This document shows positions 9,571 through 26,800 of a stretch of DNA of 30,662 nt, piece after piece. A model generated the notes under the pieces. The model was not told where the DNA came from. It ran no database searches and worked only from the letters and a program-made list of their open reading frames with translations. This DNA is from Saprolegnia diclina VS20. Lineage: Eukaryota; Oomycota; Saprolegniomycetes; Saprolegniales; Saprolegniaceae. A program made the translations under genes and the position numbers. How positions within the stretch are numbered: position 1 is the first letter of the stretch; each line of letters begins with the position of its first letter. Location of the stretch: contig NW_008246070.1 of assembly GCF_000281045.1 (NCBI RefSeq), positions 220,723 to 251,384 of the forward strand, given 5' to 3'.

Positions 9571-10227
9571 TTATGACGCGCCTTCAGCGAGCTTGGCCAT
9601 GATTTCGTCGCAGTACGCTTGCATACGCTGCTTGTACTGTTTGACGTGCAGAATCGCAAGGTCTTCCTTCCCTTCTTTGCGCAGCTTGTCGAGAGCGTCG
9701 GCGCTGGAGAAGTCGACCTCGGTCTCCGTGTTGGTCTTGTCGTCGACGAGGCGCAGGTTCATATGCGTCATGTCCTTCTCATCGAGCATGACAAAAAGCT
9801 TTGGCTTGCCCTTGATGCCCATGTCGTCTGGGTCAATGGGCGACCCGCGTGCCGAGTACGTGATCTCGCCCTCTTGACGCCGGCGGACAGTCGATGGCGT
9901 CCGGAGGCTTCGTCGTCGGCTTGGCGTCTCGATTTCGACGGGCTTGGACGGTGTGCTGTACTTGGAGATCGACATGTTGCGGATGCGGAGGCTCGATCGG
10001 CGCTCCGACGTGGGACCGGCTGCATCTAGGTTGCCATTGTATTTCTGCATGAACTCGTCGAGGGGCATGTTGAGGATGTTCTCGGGAAGCGTCATGAGGT
10101 CGCGGGCAAACTCGGTCTTCATGGCGGCGACATGCGTATCCACAAGCTTCTGCATCTTCCGACATCGCTCCTCGACCTGCTCGTCCAGCTCGTGCAGCTT
10201 CGTCTCGAGCAGGGCCTTGCGATCCAT
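9571..10227 (-). CDS. Borealin-like chromosomal passenger complex subunit
   Basis: A 218-aa single-exon protein starting at the ATG at 10227; nine upstream bases are open but begin with GTG. Residues 2-45 form a charged helix (KALLETKLHELDEQVEERC), followed by LMTLPENILNMPLDEFMQKY at about 45-63. This is the arrangement of the Nbl1/borealin N-terminal domain, which bundles with survivin and INCENP to place Aurora B on centromeres. Residues 75-120 are basic and serine-rich (RRSSLR, RRRSLRTPSTVRRR), resembling the phosphorylated middle of borealins. The remainder has a predicted strand/helix region (KPKLFVMLDEKD) and a C-terminal amphipathic helix rich in Lys and Glu. The assignment rests on the N-terminal pattern alone. 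It faces SMC5 across a divergent promoter. Confidence 0.65.
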   Translation of the reverse strand: MDRKALLETKLHELDEQVEERCRKMQKLVDTHVAAMKTEFARDLMTLPENILNMPLDEFMQKYNGNLDAAGPTSERRSSLRIRNMSISKYSTPSKPVEIETPSRRRSLRTPSTVRRRQEGEITYSARGSPIDPDDMGIKGKPKLFVMLDEKDMTHMNLRLVDDKTNTETEVDFSSADALDKLRKEGKEDLAILHVKQYKQRMQAYCDEIMAKLAEGAS

Positions 10228-10657
10228 GTTGGTCACCCCGTCCTACACCGTTTGAATTTCAAATGCCTGCCAAACCAATTCAATTCGGCATATGCCACAC
10301 CAACCAATCCGCCGGTTTGAAAGGTGGCAACCTCGGTCGAAACCATGCGCTTCCCTCCGCTCTTCTTAGCACTGTCGCGAACCATTAACTATGGAGATGG
10401 ATGTGAGACTGAGCGTGGCAAGGCGTGGGAACGCAGCGACACATTTAGCCGCCGTGAAGTACTGGCCAAGCCCTTCACGTGGCATATGCCATATTTAATC
10501 GCATCCGGATTGTTCCGCATACACGAGTTTCCCACCAAAAGCATATCCGGACCACAGATTCAAATACAAAAACCAAATGGTTTTGCCTTGCCAACAAGAA
10601 TATCCGGATACGCTTGGTCCATATTGGGCAGTCTCAAAACCGATCGAAATTGCCGCC
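10228..10657. promoter_or_regulatory. Divergent borealin-SMC5 promoter with palindromes and CCAAT boxes
   Basis: This 430-bp interval holds two identical perfect palindromes GGCATATGCC at 10287-10296 and 10481-10490, two CCAAT boxes at 10275-10279 and 10304-10308, and an imperfectly spaced TTTGAA-T-TTCAAA inverted repeat at about 10252-10264. A set of TCCGGA-core motifs lies at about 10503, 10545 and 10603, the last two as ATATCCGGA. The first half is nearer the borealin-like gene and the second nearer SMC5. No coding sequence is apparent. Confidence 0.5.
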
Positions 10658-14662
<4,005 letters not shown>

Positions 14663-14731
14663 ACCTGTTGCATTTTAACTTCATGCATCATCAGAGTGCT
14701 GACGGCAATAATTCATGGGTGCACCGCCTCG

Positions 14732-14769
14732 GATTGGCTGCCCCCTCAAAGAAACGATTCCGATTGGCT
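14732..14769 (+). promoter_or_regulatory. Two inverted CCAAT boxes upstream of the VPS13 gene
   Basis: GATTGGCT occurs at 14732-14739 and again at 14762-14769, exactly 30 bp apart, ending 51 bp before the VPS13 start codon. The interval between the SMC5 stop and this ATG is only 157 bp, so these are the best promoter candidates in it. NF-Y binding is inferred from the core AGCCAATC on the reverse strand. Confidence 0.45.
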
Positions 14770-14819
14770 AAAAATCAGAAGCAGCCTAACGTGTCCTCCA
14801 GTTTGCAACACCGTCCAGC

Positions 14820-17800
14820 ATGATCCAGCGCGCGCTCGCCCTCATGCTGCAGCGCCTCCTGGGCAAGTTCCTGTCCCTCGACGCGGCGCAGCTGGAGCTC
14901 AGCATCTGGGACGGCGACCTCACCTTCACCGACCTCCAGATGCGTCTGGCCGTCGGCCGCGGCAAGGTCGGGGCGCTCCAGGTGCAGATCCCGTGGCGCT
15001 CGCTGTGGAGCCAGCCCGTCGTCGTCAAGGCGCAGAATATCCGCATCTACGCGCACGCCATGTCGACGTCGAATGAGCCGGCGACCGAAGCCCAAGTCGC
15101 GGCGAGCGAAGAGCAGGACAAGACGTACCTCTCCACACTGCTCGCTTGCATCATCAGCAACGTCCAGATCGAGCTCGAAGACATCGAAGTGCGCTACGAG
15201 TGCTTAGAAGACTCGGTCGAAAAGGTGTGCTATCCGCTTGTCCGTGACTGCTAACGCCTGAATAGACGCCCGGCTACGTCGTCTGCGCCATCGAGCGCGT
15301 CCTGCTGCAAAACACGGACGGCAACTGGGTCCCGTCCTTTATCGATCCTGCTGGCGGCGCCAAAGAGTCGCGCAAGGTACTCGTAATCTAATTGGATCCC
15401 GAGCTCATGTCGGTCTAGCGCCTCCAAGTGCAAGACATCTCGACGTACGTTGTCCCGTATGCGCTGTACACGGATCCCACCAGTCTGATCGAAGACGACA
15501 CGCGGTTCTACGTCTTCCACAACTGGTCGAGCGACGTCAAGGTACATGCGTCGGTCGCTCCATCGAGACTTTCTGCACGCAACACGTTCGTAGGCGACGT
15601 TGTCGTACCAAAGCGCCGGCGCAGCCATCCCCGACGTCGAGCTTGGCATCGTTTTGCATCAGAGCTCCACCGTCACGCCATGCTCGACGTGCCGCAGTGT
15701 CTCGGTGCAACCGGACGTGCTTACCTTCCATCTCGAAAGCGTTCACGTGGACGTGCTCTGCGCCGTTCTCAACGAAGTCAAGGCGCCGTACGACCACTAC
15801 GACAAGCTTACAGAGCTCACGGCATCGGCGCAGCAGAACCAGGGCTTTGTCGCGGTGCTGACGTACGCCAAGCAGTGGCTGTTGGCCGACGTCGAGCCGA
15901 TTGCGCCGAAAACAAGTCATGGTAGTGACAGTGACGACGACGACGACGACTTTCAGGACGCCGTGTCGCCGCCCAGCCTCACTATTGCTGTCGAAATCAC
16001 GCCGCCCGTCCACCTCTCGATCTTTCCCCGCTCCGAGAACGTGCACGGTACGTTGACTCTAGTACGTTGATGTATGAACGCATGTGTAGACGAGTACGAC
16101 TACTCGACGGAGCGGACGCACTGGATCCTTGCCATCGACGGCACGCGGGTGCTCTGGCGGCAGAGCTGCGTCGAGAGCGAAGTTCAAGTAGCCATGCACG
16201 CGATCTCGCTCCAAGAATTTGACCCATCAACGGCGGTCCAAAGTCTCTTGCACGTCGACCGGACGTCCAACGCACCGTGGCTCGATGTGGTCTGCCGCGT
16301 CCCCGAGTACGAAAGCCGACTCGTGGGCGCGCAGATGTCGCTCTCGTGGCACATGGCCCACTCGATGCACTTCGTCGTCTCGGAGGCGTCGTGCTGGAAG
16401 TGGAACGAGCTCATCTCGCCCATGTGGCAGTGGTGGGACCGCTGGAGCTCGCTGTACCCAACGAAAGAAGTTGCGACGACAACGACGACGACGCTCGCCG
16501 CGGCGCCGCTCCCGCTCATTGACGTGGCAGTGCGGGCGCTTACGGTCGAGCTGTCCATGGCTGACCCGCAGCCGTTTGTCTTTGGTTGTCATCTCGATGC
16601 GTTCCACGTGCGCACGACAGAGACCGACGCGTCGTTGACATCGGCCGTGTCGTGGGCCGGCATGCATCTCTACTCGTCGTCGAATGCGCTTCGCCACGAC
16701 ATGTGGGCCTGTCCCAGCACCTCCATCACGCTTACGAGCCCGACGCGGTCGGCGTGGCAGCCGTCGGCACACCAGTGTACGCACAGCTTCGTGTCGGGGC
16801 CAAGCATGCCCGTGGCGGCCGTGAAACCCACGGGCTTTGGCGCGCACTTTTGCACGAGCGCCGAGGAGATGTACTTCTACACGCTCAAAGCATCGCTGCC
16901 AGCGATGGCGATCGAAGTGACGCAGGACGAGTTCCGGCACGTGCACGTGCTCTTGGGCAAGTGGACAGGCGGATCAGACGCGACGCTGTCGCCGCAGTCG
17001 TCGCCGCACTGCACGTGGATCCCAACGCAGTACGCACAGTGGGCAATCGAGTGCCACGTTCCGTCGCTGGCGCTCACGACGCTCGACAGTGGCGGCGTCC
17101 CATGGGGTCGAGTGGCCATCACCGAGTGCTCTCTTTCGTCGCACGTGTGCTCGAGTCTTTCGCACGTTTCGTGCAGCATCGAGTCGCTCCTCGTCCTCGA
17201 CGTCCAGTCTTCGAAAGCGATGCTCCGGCTAGCGTCGTCCACGTCCATCGACGCGGTGTCATGCCCGCGGTCCGGCTTTGCATTCTCGGACAAGATGACG
17301 CTGCACGGCCTCGCGCTCAGCCTGTTGCATTTGCAAACACGCCACGTCGAAGCGGCGCTGTACCTTCCGTTTCTGAGCCACCTCACCGAGTGGCTTGCCA
17401 TGGGCGAGCTCCACGCGTCACTTGCGGCGGGCCACGGCGCACCGCACTCGCCGATGCCGACGCTCCCAGCGGTATGGACGCCGCGGGACTCGATCCACAA
17501 CACGTGGCAGGTCCACGTGTGGCTCGAGCACGGCCTCCGCGTCGACTTGTTCCATGCAAACGATGGCACGCACGACGGCTGCGTGCGCTGTGACGGGTCG
17601 ACGTCATCGCTGCTCGGGACGATCACCGCTTCGCACGCAGCGTGGAGCAGCTTTGGCTACGAGCCGTACTGCGACGTGACGACTGACGTGCGCGGTACGC
17701 TCAAGCAGCTCGTGTTGACGGACCAAACCCACTCTCTGCTGCCTACGCCCGACACTATGCGGCACCGCGACGTTATTGGCGCTGACGGTGACGCGCCACA

Positions 17801-20800
17801 GCACGTGGACTTTCGGTTCTTTGCGACCCACGACGACGAGACACGCGGCAAAATGTGGACGGTTCTCCAGCTGCGCTTGGACGCGGTCGCGATTTGGTAT
17901 CTGCACCGTGTCTACAAGCAGTTTAGCCACTACTTGCGCGACGTCGTCTTGCCCAAGCTGCTCTGGGCGCCATTGAGTCTGGAGCAGCGCCGCGCCGTGT
18001 ATCTGTGGCACGGCGACGAGCTCGACGAAGACGACGATACCGGCTTTGTCCCGGTGGCCCCCGAAGTCAACACTGAGTTTCGCCTCGAGATGGTCGCGCA
18101 CGACCTGCAATTTGCGCTCCCGAAAAACTCGTTCTCACAAGACGTGATCTGGCTCAAGAGCGCCAACGGATCGCTCACGACCGTGCACGCGGCCGGGTCG
18201 CCCTCCAACTTTGTGCAAACAGGGCTCTTTGTCGACGAAGAAGACGGACCTGGCGCGATGGACGTGGCGCCACGCGGTGCGTCGTCGGCGTCGCGCCTCC
18301 AAGAGCTGCGGCGTCGAGAGCTCCGAAATCTCCGACGCCTCGTCAAGAGCCAGCGCGCGCAGCTGCTCGTGAGCCGCGGCCAACTTCTCGCGGACCACAA
18401 GACAGCGCTGCGGCAAAAGCACCACTACATGCACCAGGGCGGGCTCGACGCCGAGTCGGTCGTGATCGTGTCCCAAGCTAACCAAGCTTGCGAGATTCTC
18501 AGTGCGAAGTTCGAGGCCGTCGAAGAGAACCTCGCGTCCCTTCAGACGCACCTTGCATTTCTCGAGTCGGAGATCGAAGCCACGCGGAGCGTCGACGTAT
18601 TCTGCCCTCACCGTCGAAATCCCGCCGACTCATGAGATTGTAGGAGGAAGCGGGGCACGAGCGCATACGCAATGGCCGGTACCGAAGCCACTCGATCGAA
18701 GCGATTGAAGAGTCGGTGTCGAGCATGCCGCAGTACGCTGCGGGGTCGCTCTTTGGCGCCGAAGACGCGGCCTTTCACGACGCCACGGAAGACGCGCCGA
18801 CGTCGCATTTACCGTGGCTGGCGATCGAGCTCATTGGTCTCAGCGGTGTTTCGGCGCACGGCAGTATGTTTGAGCACGCCATTTGCTCGCTCACGGTCGA
18901 CTACAAGGTACGATCCTTCGTCGCTCGAAGCGCTGGCTCGACCCAAACGGGGTAGGACCAATTCAAGCGCGTCCATGAACGTCTTTTCAACTACCCGATC
19001 CTGGTCGTCAGCGTGCTTCTGAACGAGTGGAGTCTGCGCCTTTCCGAGATGCAGTACGCGGCGCTCATTGGCCTCATCAAGGAGAACGTCAAGGAAGCCA
19101 ACAGCGTCGTCAACGAAGACACGTGGCCGCTCTGCGCCACCTGCGGCGGCTTCCACGTTGACGCTGACGGCTGCGACGTCGAGTGGCTGCGCGTGCCTGT
19201 TCGGGTCGTCGACGCCTCGTTGACGCTGGCGAAAGCACTGCAAGGTCCCGAGATGTCGTCAACGCTGCGCTTTGAAGAGCTCCGGATGCTCGTGACGATG
19301 CGCACGAGCGACGTTATGGACATCCACGTCGGCACCGAGGCGCTCTCAATCGTCGACGACGCGGGCCAAGAGGTCGTGCGGCCGATGCAAGCGTTTGCCG
19401 AGGCGTCCGAGCCGCAAGTGTCGATCCACGCGCAGACGAATTGGACCGACGGCGTGTACACGATCCACGTCTGTCGGTCGCACGTCCTCGTCGTGCCGTC
19501 GTCGCTCGCTATGCTCAGCAACTTCTTCTCGTGGCCATTCTGGGCCGAGACGCCTTCGAGTGAGCTCGGCTTTGTCGCGCCGCCGCTCTTTGAGTGGAAG
19601 CTCATGGAAGTGCACGTGGTCTTTGAGAAGCAGAGCTGCTTTTACCTCTTGGAGGACCTTGCCGTGCCCACGACACGGTACGTCTATACAATTACCAAAC
19701 GACGAGGATCTCATCGGGTGGTAGAACCCTTGTGCTCATGGCCGAAGTCCTTTTCGAGTACACGATGACGCAAGACGTAGACGCGCAGACAAGCACGACC
19801 AAGATGGATCTGACGGTCGAGCAGCGCGGGTTTTACTTTTCGTCGCTGCCCGATTTGCATATTGACGTCGACTTTCCGCTCATGAACCCGTTCACGCTGC
19901 AGATGATGCACCTCATGCAGTACATGGCGCCGACGAACAAGCCCGATTTGGACGCGACGCAGCGCAACGCGATCTCGCTCCACGCCGACAAGAGCGCAGC
20001 GGTCGTGCAGCCCGTCGAAGCGCGGCTCTCGATTCAGGACTTTACGCTCCTTGGCAACATCTTCCACACGTACGCGACGACGTCGGTGGCCACGGCGCAC
20101 TGTGGCCCGGTGTTGGCGTATCTCGACGTGCCGCCGCGGCTCCTCAACGACCGGCTGCTCGCCGACATTGGCGCGATGCGCGTCGTGCTGGTCAACAACA
20201 GCCTCGGAGTGCCGATCGCAGACCTCGTCATGTCAGAGATCGAGTGCCAGTACGAAGCACTCCTTGACGACGGCGCGTCGATGAGCGTCGGTGGAATTCT
20301 GCACTGCAACTACTTTAACAACAGCATTTACCGCTGGGAGCCGCTCATCGAGCCGTTCGAAGTCCAGAGCATCAGCGCGATGGCCGAGACGATGGACGTC
20401 AAAGTCAACTTGCCGTTTACGCTCAACGTCAACATGACGCCGGCGATGGCGCCGCTCTTGTCGATGGAAGCGCTGCACACGATGGACGCGGTCACGACGG
20501 GCGAGAAGGTCACGACGCCCTTCTGGCTCCAAAACAGCCTCGGGAGCGACATCAAGTTTAGCTTTGCGCACGGCCAGTCGTTCATTCAGAAGACAGTCTC
20601 GCACCAAGAGGTCGTCCCGATCGACTGCCGCGACAAGAGCACGCATCTTCGGACCTTTGACAAGGCGTCCGAAGTCGACTCGCTCATCTTCCACAAGTCG
20701 AACCTCACGGCCAGCCACTCGCTGTATATCAAGTTGATACAACTGGATACTCATAAAGGCGAGTAGGTATGTGTGGGTCACCAACACCAAGTGGGCCAGT

Positions 20801-23800
20801 GTGCACCCGGTCGCCGTCGACGTGGTCGGCAACGTAGCGATCTGCATGAAGCGCACCGACGACTTTGAAGATGACGTGCTCGACCCGCCCGTGATTGTGG
20901 CAGAAGTGAGTCTTCAGGAAGACGGGAGCAAGCTCATTCACTTGCACTCGCAAGTGCTTTTGCGCAACGAGACAGCAATGCCGCTGCTTCTCTGGGGCTT
21001 TTCGCCGCCGGGCCACGTGCACGAGTGGGTCGTCGACCGCGACGCAACGTCGTACGTGCCGCTGCACCTCATTCACCCGGACGCGCGCATGAGCTTGCGG
21101 CCGTCGACGGACGCCGATTACGCGCCGCTCGCGTCGTCGTTTAGCGTGTTTGAGGACGACATCAAGAGCGCCAACTTGAGTTTCACGTCGGCCAAAAGGC
21201 GCTTTGTCAAGGCCGGCACGTGCGTGTGCAGATTTCGCCAAGACCACGGCGTCAAGCAGCGCGAGCTCGAGAAGCAGTTGCTCCCGGGCTTCCTCGTGCG
21301 CGATCTCCCCGCGTGGCAGTGCGTCTACGACGTCGATGCGTTTGTTCTGCTCAACACATCGGTCGGCAGCAGCAGCGGCAGCAGCAAAGTGACCCACCGC
21401 CGGCTCTCGACCGCGAGCAGCTTGCACGACGACGAAGCCACGGTGGTCGATGACGATACGTCGACCATCTTTGAAGAGGCGCCGACGACGCCCGGGCCCA
21501 AGAACAACACCGCGGCAGTGGACGTCCTCGAAGAAGCCAAGCACGCCAAGCAAGGCCAGAGCGGCGGTGACCCGATTTTCGCGCATATTTTGACGCTCAA
21601 GCCGTACTTGACGCTGCACAACCGGCTCGCGTCGCCAGTGGCGTACCGCGTCTTGGCCCAGAGCCTCCAGCTCGTACGTAGTTTGCAAAAGTCGTACAAC
21701 TTGACACGTTGTTGGCGTAGGTGGCAGAAGGCATTCTACCGGTGGGCGACACGCTCCCGCTCTTCCAGGTCAACTGCGCCGAGGACGTGTTTGTGTCGTT
21801 CCGGATCGAAAATTACAATTGGAGCGAGCCGTTCAACGCCGTCGCGAGCAAAACCGCGATTCCGTTCAAGGAGACGATCGACAGCATTGCGCTCAAAGGT
21901 CGCGTCTTCCCCGACAACAGTGCTTACAAGGACACGCAAGGTACGCGCTTGATACATTGATACATGTTGTCGACGTTTGTAGGACGCGTGCCGGAGCTGC
22001 AGCTGCGACTCAAGCGTAAGGACCGCGATATCGTCGTGTACAGCGGCCTTTGGGTTGTGAATCACACGGGTCTGCCGCTCGAGTACTGCGACGCGCTGAG
22101 TCGCAACCCCAAGACGCTTGAGGCGGTAACAACGTACCTCCACGCGCGGCCTGGCATGTCGGCGGCAGCGCGCTTCCTCCCGCGCGCGTCGGCGTCCAAG
22201 CGGCGCAACCTCGTGAGCCCCAACGCCTTTGTGTCGCCGGTGCACCAGCAGGCAAGGGACGACGAGCTCCGGCTGTTTGAGAAACCGGCGCTGATCGTGC
22301 CCGTGGGCTTGTACGTGGTCGTCGAGTCGGCGAAAGATCTCTTCAATTCGCACAAGTACTGGGGACACCAGAGCCCGTACGTGAAGGCGTCGCTCCTCAT
22401 CCCCAAGCAGGATGCCAAGACCAACAGCTTGCTCGAGAGCTTGTTTTGCACTGCGCGGACGCGGCCGGTTGTGAGCGGCGGCCTTGCGCCCATCTTTGGC
22501 CACGAACACAACAACACGCTGTACCTCGACTTTCCCAAGGACGTGCTGCACTACCAGCTGCCATCGGCCAGCGTCGTCATTGAAGTGCGCTCAACATGGC
22601 TCGACACGAACCTCGGCATTTGTATGCTCCGTGCATTTGTCTTAGTGTCTTATTGTGTCGTGTCATGTAGTGACCATTCCGCTGCTGGACGTCCTGAGTC
22701 GGCGCGAGTTTTACGCTGGTTTCGAGTGGCACGACCTCACCAAGCGCAAGGTGTCGCGCCGCGCAACGACGACCGGTGTCGTTGGGCGCATCAAGCTCTC
22801 GATCTCGGTCGCCACCATGCACCAGATGCCGTCCGAAGACCAGCCGTCGTGGGGCACGATCGCAACGACGCCCCGGGGTACAATGGCCTCGTCGTCGTCG
22901 TTGCCACTCGTACCGCTGCTTCGCCCCACGCTATCGGACGCGCCGTTTGAGCTCACGGTGTACCTCTCCACGAACCGGTTCACGTCGGTAGAGCTCTCGG
23001 TGCTGCCGTCGACGACGCTGAGCGACGTGATTCAACAAGTGCTGTGTGTCGGCGGGCTCAGCGCCGGCTCGACGATCGTACTGTCGGACTATGTGTTTTT
23101 TGAGCTCGTCTTGCCGCGCTTCGTCTCGCTGCGCAGTGCAGGTCGACCGGAAGGCGACCGGTGGTACGGCCACATCCTCACCGACATGGAGGCGCCATTG
23201 GGCAACCTTGGGCGCAAGCACGGTTTGCACCTCTGCCACCGCATTGCGATGAACACGCTGCGGCTCTACGACGAAAGCAGCACGGCCAGCGTCCACCACA
23301 GCACGCCGCGCGCGCTCGTCTTGAACCGGCAGCAGTCGTTTCCAGCGCAGTCGCGTCCGGTCGAATGGGGCGAAGTCATCAACTTTGGGTCGCGCTCGAG
23401 CAGCGTGAGCAGCCACTGGGACGTTCTCCGCGTGCGCACGGGCCGCTGCAGCTGGTCCGAGCCCGTCCGCATCCATCGAAACGCAATGGGCAACTCGGGC
23501 GTCGCCCAACAAATCACGCTCGTCGATAGCAGCGCGGTTGGAGCAGTCAAGCAGTACGAGCTCGCGCTGTGGAGCGCGTACGGCAGCGGTGTGTTTGCCG
23601 ACACGATTGTGACAACCCTCGTTCCGCGCTATGTGCTCATCAACCGCACGTCGTTCCCGCTCTGGTTTCGCCAGCACAAATGCAGCGTGGTCTCGACGCT
23701 GCCGTTGCAGTCGCTGCAGGCGTACCACTGGGACAAGGCCGACGAGCCCAAGAAGAGCCTCGAGGTGACGTTTGCCTCGAGCGAGATGGAGTGGTCTGGG

Positions 23801-26800
23801 CCCTTTGCGCTCCACTCGCTCGGCACGACGTACCTCAAGCTCCGCGGCAAGGACGACCCGCACGCGATCTACATTTTGCAAGCGCAGCTCGAGCTCGTCG
23901 GTGGGTCGATCGTCTGCGTCTTTTGCGACGAGAGCAAGCGCTGGCCGCCGTACCGGATCGACAACTTTACGTCGTTCCGGCTCCACTTTCACCAGTCGCA
24001 CTGGCCGGACGACATCTGGGACGAGGTCGGTCCGCGGAGCTCGGTGCCGTACTCGTGGGACAGCCACGAAGGCAGCTTGTCTGTCTCGGCCGACGGAGCG
24101 CAGACGCACGTGCTCGAGCGGTTCCTGGAAGTGCGGTTTATGCAAGTGTCGTCGTCGCTCTCGTCCGTCGACGCGTCGAATGCAATTGTTGACACGAAAG
24201 AGTACAACTTGGACGCGATGCAAAAGCACAAGCGGCTCCAGCTGACGCGGTCGCTGCCGGCGTCGCTCTTCAACGGCGGCTGCGCGCGCGAGGGCCTCCT
24301 CCTCAAGAAAGACAATGCGTTCAACTGGAGCAAGCGCTACTTTCGCGTGCACGAGCACATGGTCTACTACTTTTTGACCGACACGGACCACGCGCTCCGG
24401 GGTGTCATCGATCTCGGTCTCGGGTCGTCGATCGCCGTCAAGGGCTGGGCCAAACCGACGCGCAAGCCGTCCACTTCGTCGATGAACCCGCTCCGGTCGG
24501 TCTCCAAGTCGATCTCGGACACGCTCTTTGGCGAGGACAAGTCGTCGACGGATCCGTTCTTGAACATTGCACTCAAAATGCAGTCGGTCGAGTTTGCCGT
24601 GTGGCTCGCATCGCTCATCAAGCGCACATTGTGGCTCGAAGCCAAGGCCACCGAATGGCTCAAAGCGCTCGCTGCGACCGACTTGACGCCGACGCAGCTC
24701 TTTTTAGCGGCCGGAAGAGACATTGTCCAGCTCATTCTCGACGAGGACCTCGCGCCGTCGCGCAACCACGCAGGCGCGACCGCACAGCACCTGCTGCAGT
24801 GCGGGATGCTCATGGTGTGGAACCCGCCGCCCGACATGGACGTCGACAACATTGTGTTTGAAGACAGCGATGTACTCTACCGCGTCTCGATTCCGACGCC
24901 GCCGCCGACGCCCAGCACGACGTTTACACTCTTGACACCGAGCAAGTCGTATGTGCTCCGGACCGAATCGCACGAGGAAACGCGGTTGTGGTGCGTCGCG
25001 CTCCGGCAAGCGATCGTCCTCGCAATGGACTTTGTCCACGAAGCGTCCCGCCAACGCCACGAGAAAGCCCGGCCGCGGGATAACGAGAAGGCCGGCGCGA
25101 CCACCAAGACGTACGTGCACGCGCGGGTCCGTGCCGACGGGCCGACCAAAGTGCTCGAGCTCACCGAAGGCGGCGAAGAGGACGATGACGCCGGGGCCCG
25201 CGATGCCTCGAGTCTGCGCGCGCTTGACGAGAGCTCGTCGTCGATGGCACCGATAGCGCCGAGAAGTGTCTCGCTCTTCCAGCACGTGACGGTGCAGTGT
25301 ACGCTCCACAGCGTCGGCCTCTCGTGCGTGAACGCGACGCCCATGGAGGTGCTCTACGTGAGTCTCCAGGGCCTCACGTGCTCGTTCCTGCGCCACGAGA
25401 CCAAAATGCAGTTTGCGATCACGGTCCGCGACATTCAGGCCGACAACCAAGTGCCAGATGCAACGTTTACGACGATGCTGTGCCCGAAAGAGGTGGCGGC
25501 GTCCGATGACGCGCCGGCGTCGTTCCACTGCGACGACTGCCGCGCGGAGCACCCGTCGGCGGCTGTTGCATTCCACTTTTGCTGCGGCTGGTCCAACGAG
25601 CAAGGCTCGACCGACTACTTTGAGTACTGTTCGTTCCACTTGCTGCCGATGATGGTGCAGCTCGACGAAGAGCTCGTCTCGGTGCTCCGCAGCTTCCTCA
25701 TGCAGGTACGCAGAACGTACCCGCTTCGCCTATCACTGTCCTGTCTTGTAGGTGATTTACCAGCAGCAAGGGGCCGCGGGGCAAAAGTTTCTCAACCACT
25801 CGACCATGGACGTGGCGCCGACGTTGAGCGCGCGGCAGGTCGCAGTCGACTTTAAGGCGTGCATCGAGAGCTCGGAACTCGACCCGCTCAACAACTTGAG
25901 CTTGCTCGAGAGCGCAACGACGTCGACGTCGCTTGAGCGCAAGGTGTACTTTGCGCTTCTGCACATCCACCCCGTCGAGCTCGACTTGACGTTCCGAAGC
26001 GACGTGATTTCGGGCTCGCGCATGCTCCAAAACTCGATCAGCACGACGCGCAACGAACTGAGCTACGAACACGGCGCGTCCGACGGTACATGCAGTCTGT
26101 TTGAATGGCAGCTCATACAACGGCGTAGACGACGGCGGCCACATGCAAGAAGCGGTCGCGGCGTGGATCCCAAGCTTGAGCATGCACGTACCCGACTTGG
26201 ACAATGCGCCGATTCGCCTCAATGCACTCATCGTCGAGCACGCGTTCGGCACGAGCGGAGAAGTGACGCGGCGCGTGACCAAGTACTACACGCGACAGCT
26301 CTGGAAGCAAGTGCACAAGGTTCTCGGGTCGTTCGACTTTTTGGGCAACCCCGCGGGCTTGCTCGACCACCTTGGCACGGCGGTACATGTCATGCATCGA
26401 CCTGGACGGCATTGACGAGCTGCTGTAGGTGCGCGATCTGATTGTCGAGCCCATCCAAGGCGCTCGCACCGGCACCGGCATCACAGGCACGGGCGTTGGC
26501 TTTGGCAAAGGTCTGGCCAAGGGCGCCACGTCGTTTGTCACCAATTTTATTGATGGCACGTCCGACGCGACGTCCAAGGTCACGGGCACCTTTGGTCAGG
26601 GCCTCGCGACCATGAGCTTTGACGACCACTACCAGCAAGCCCGGGCCAAGGCCCGCCGCCGCCACGTCCGCGGATTCAAGGAAGGTTTGATTCAGGGTTC
26701 GCGGGAGCTCACGCTCGGTATGCACTCCTCTCGTCCCAAATGGCGTCTCTAAGATGTACGACTAGGTATGGTCGAGGGCGTCACAGGCGTTGTGCTCAAC

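Noticed and set aside
16480-16500. ACGACG-type triplet run
   Set aside because: Encodes a threonine run in VPS13 exon 5; a simple codon repeat with no sign of being a mobile or regulatory element.
16586-17593. 335-codon plus-strand frame overlapping VPS13 exon 5
   Set aside because: Out-of-frame with the VPS13 exon and Arg-rich without motifs.
20729-21688. 319-codon minus-strand open frame
   Set aside because: Antisense to VPS13 exon 9 and composition typical of a shadow frame.
22931-24391. 486-codon minus-strand open frame opposite VPS13
   Set aside because: It lies wholly within VPS13 exon 12, is extremely Arg/Val/Leu-rich and is the expected antisense shadow of GC-rich codons.
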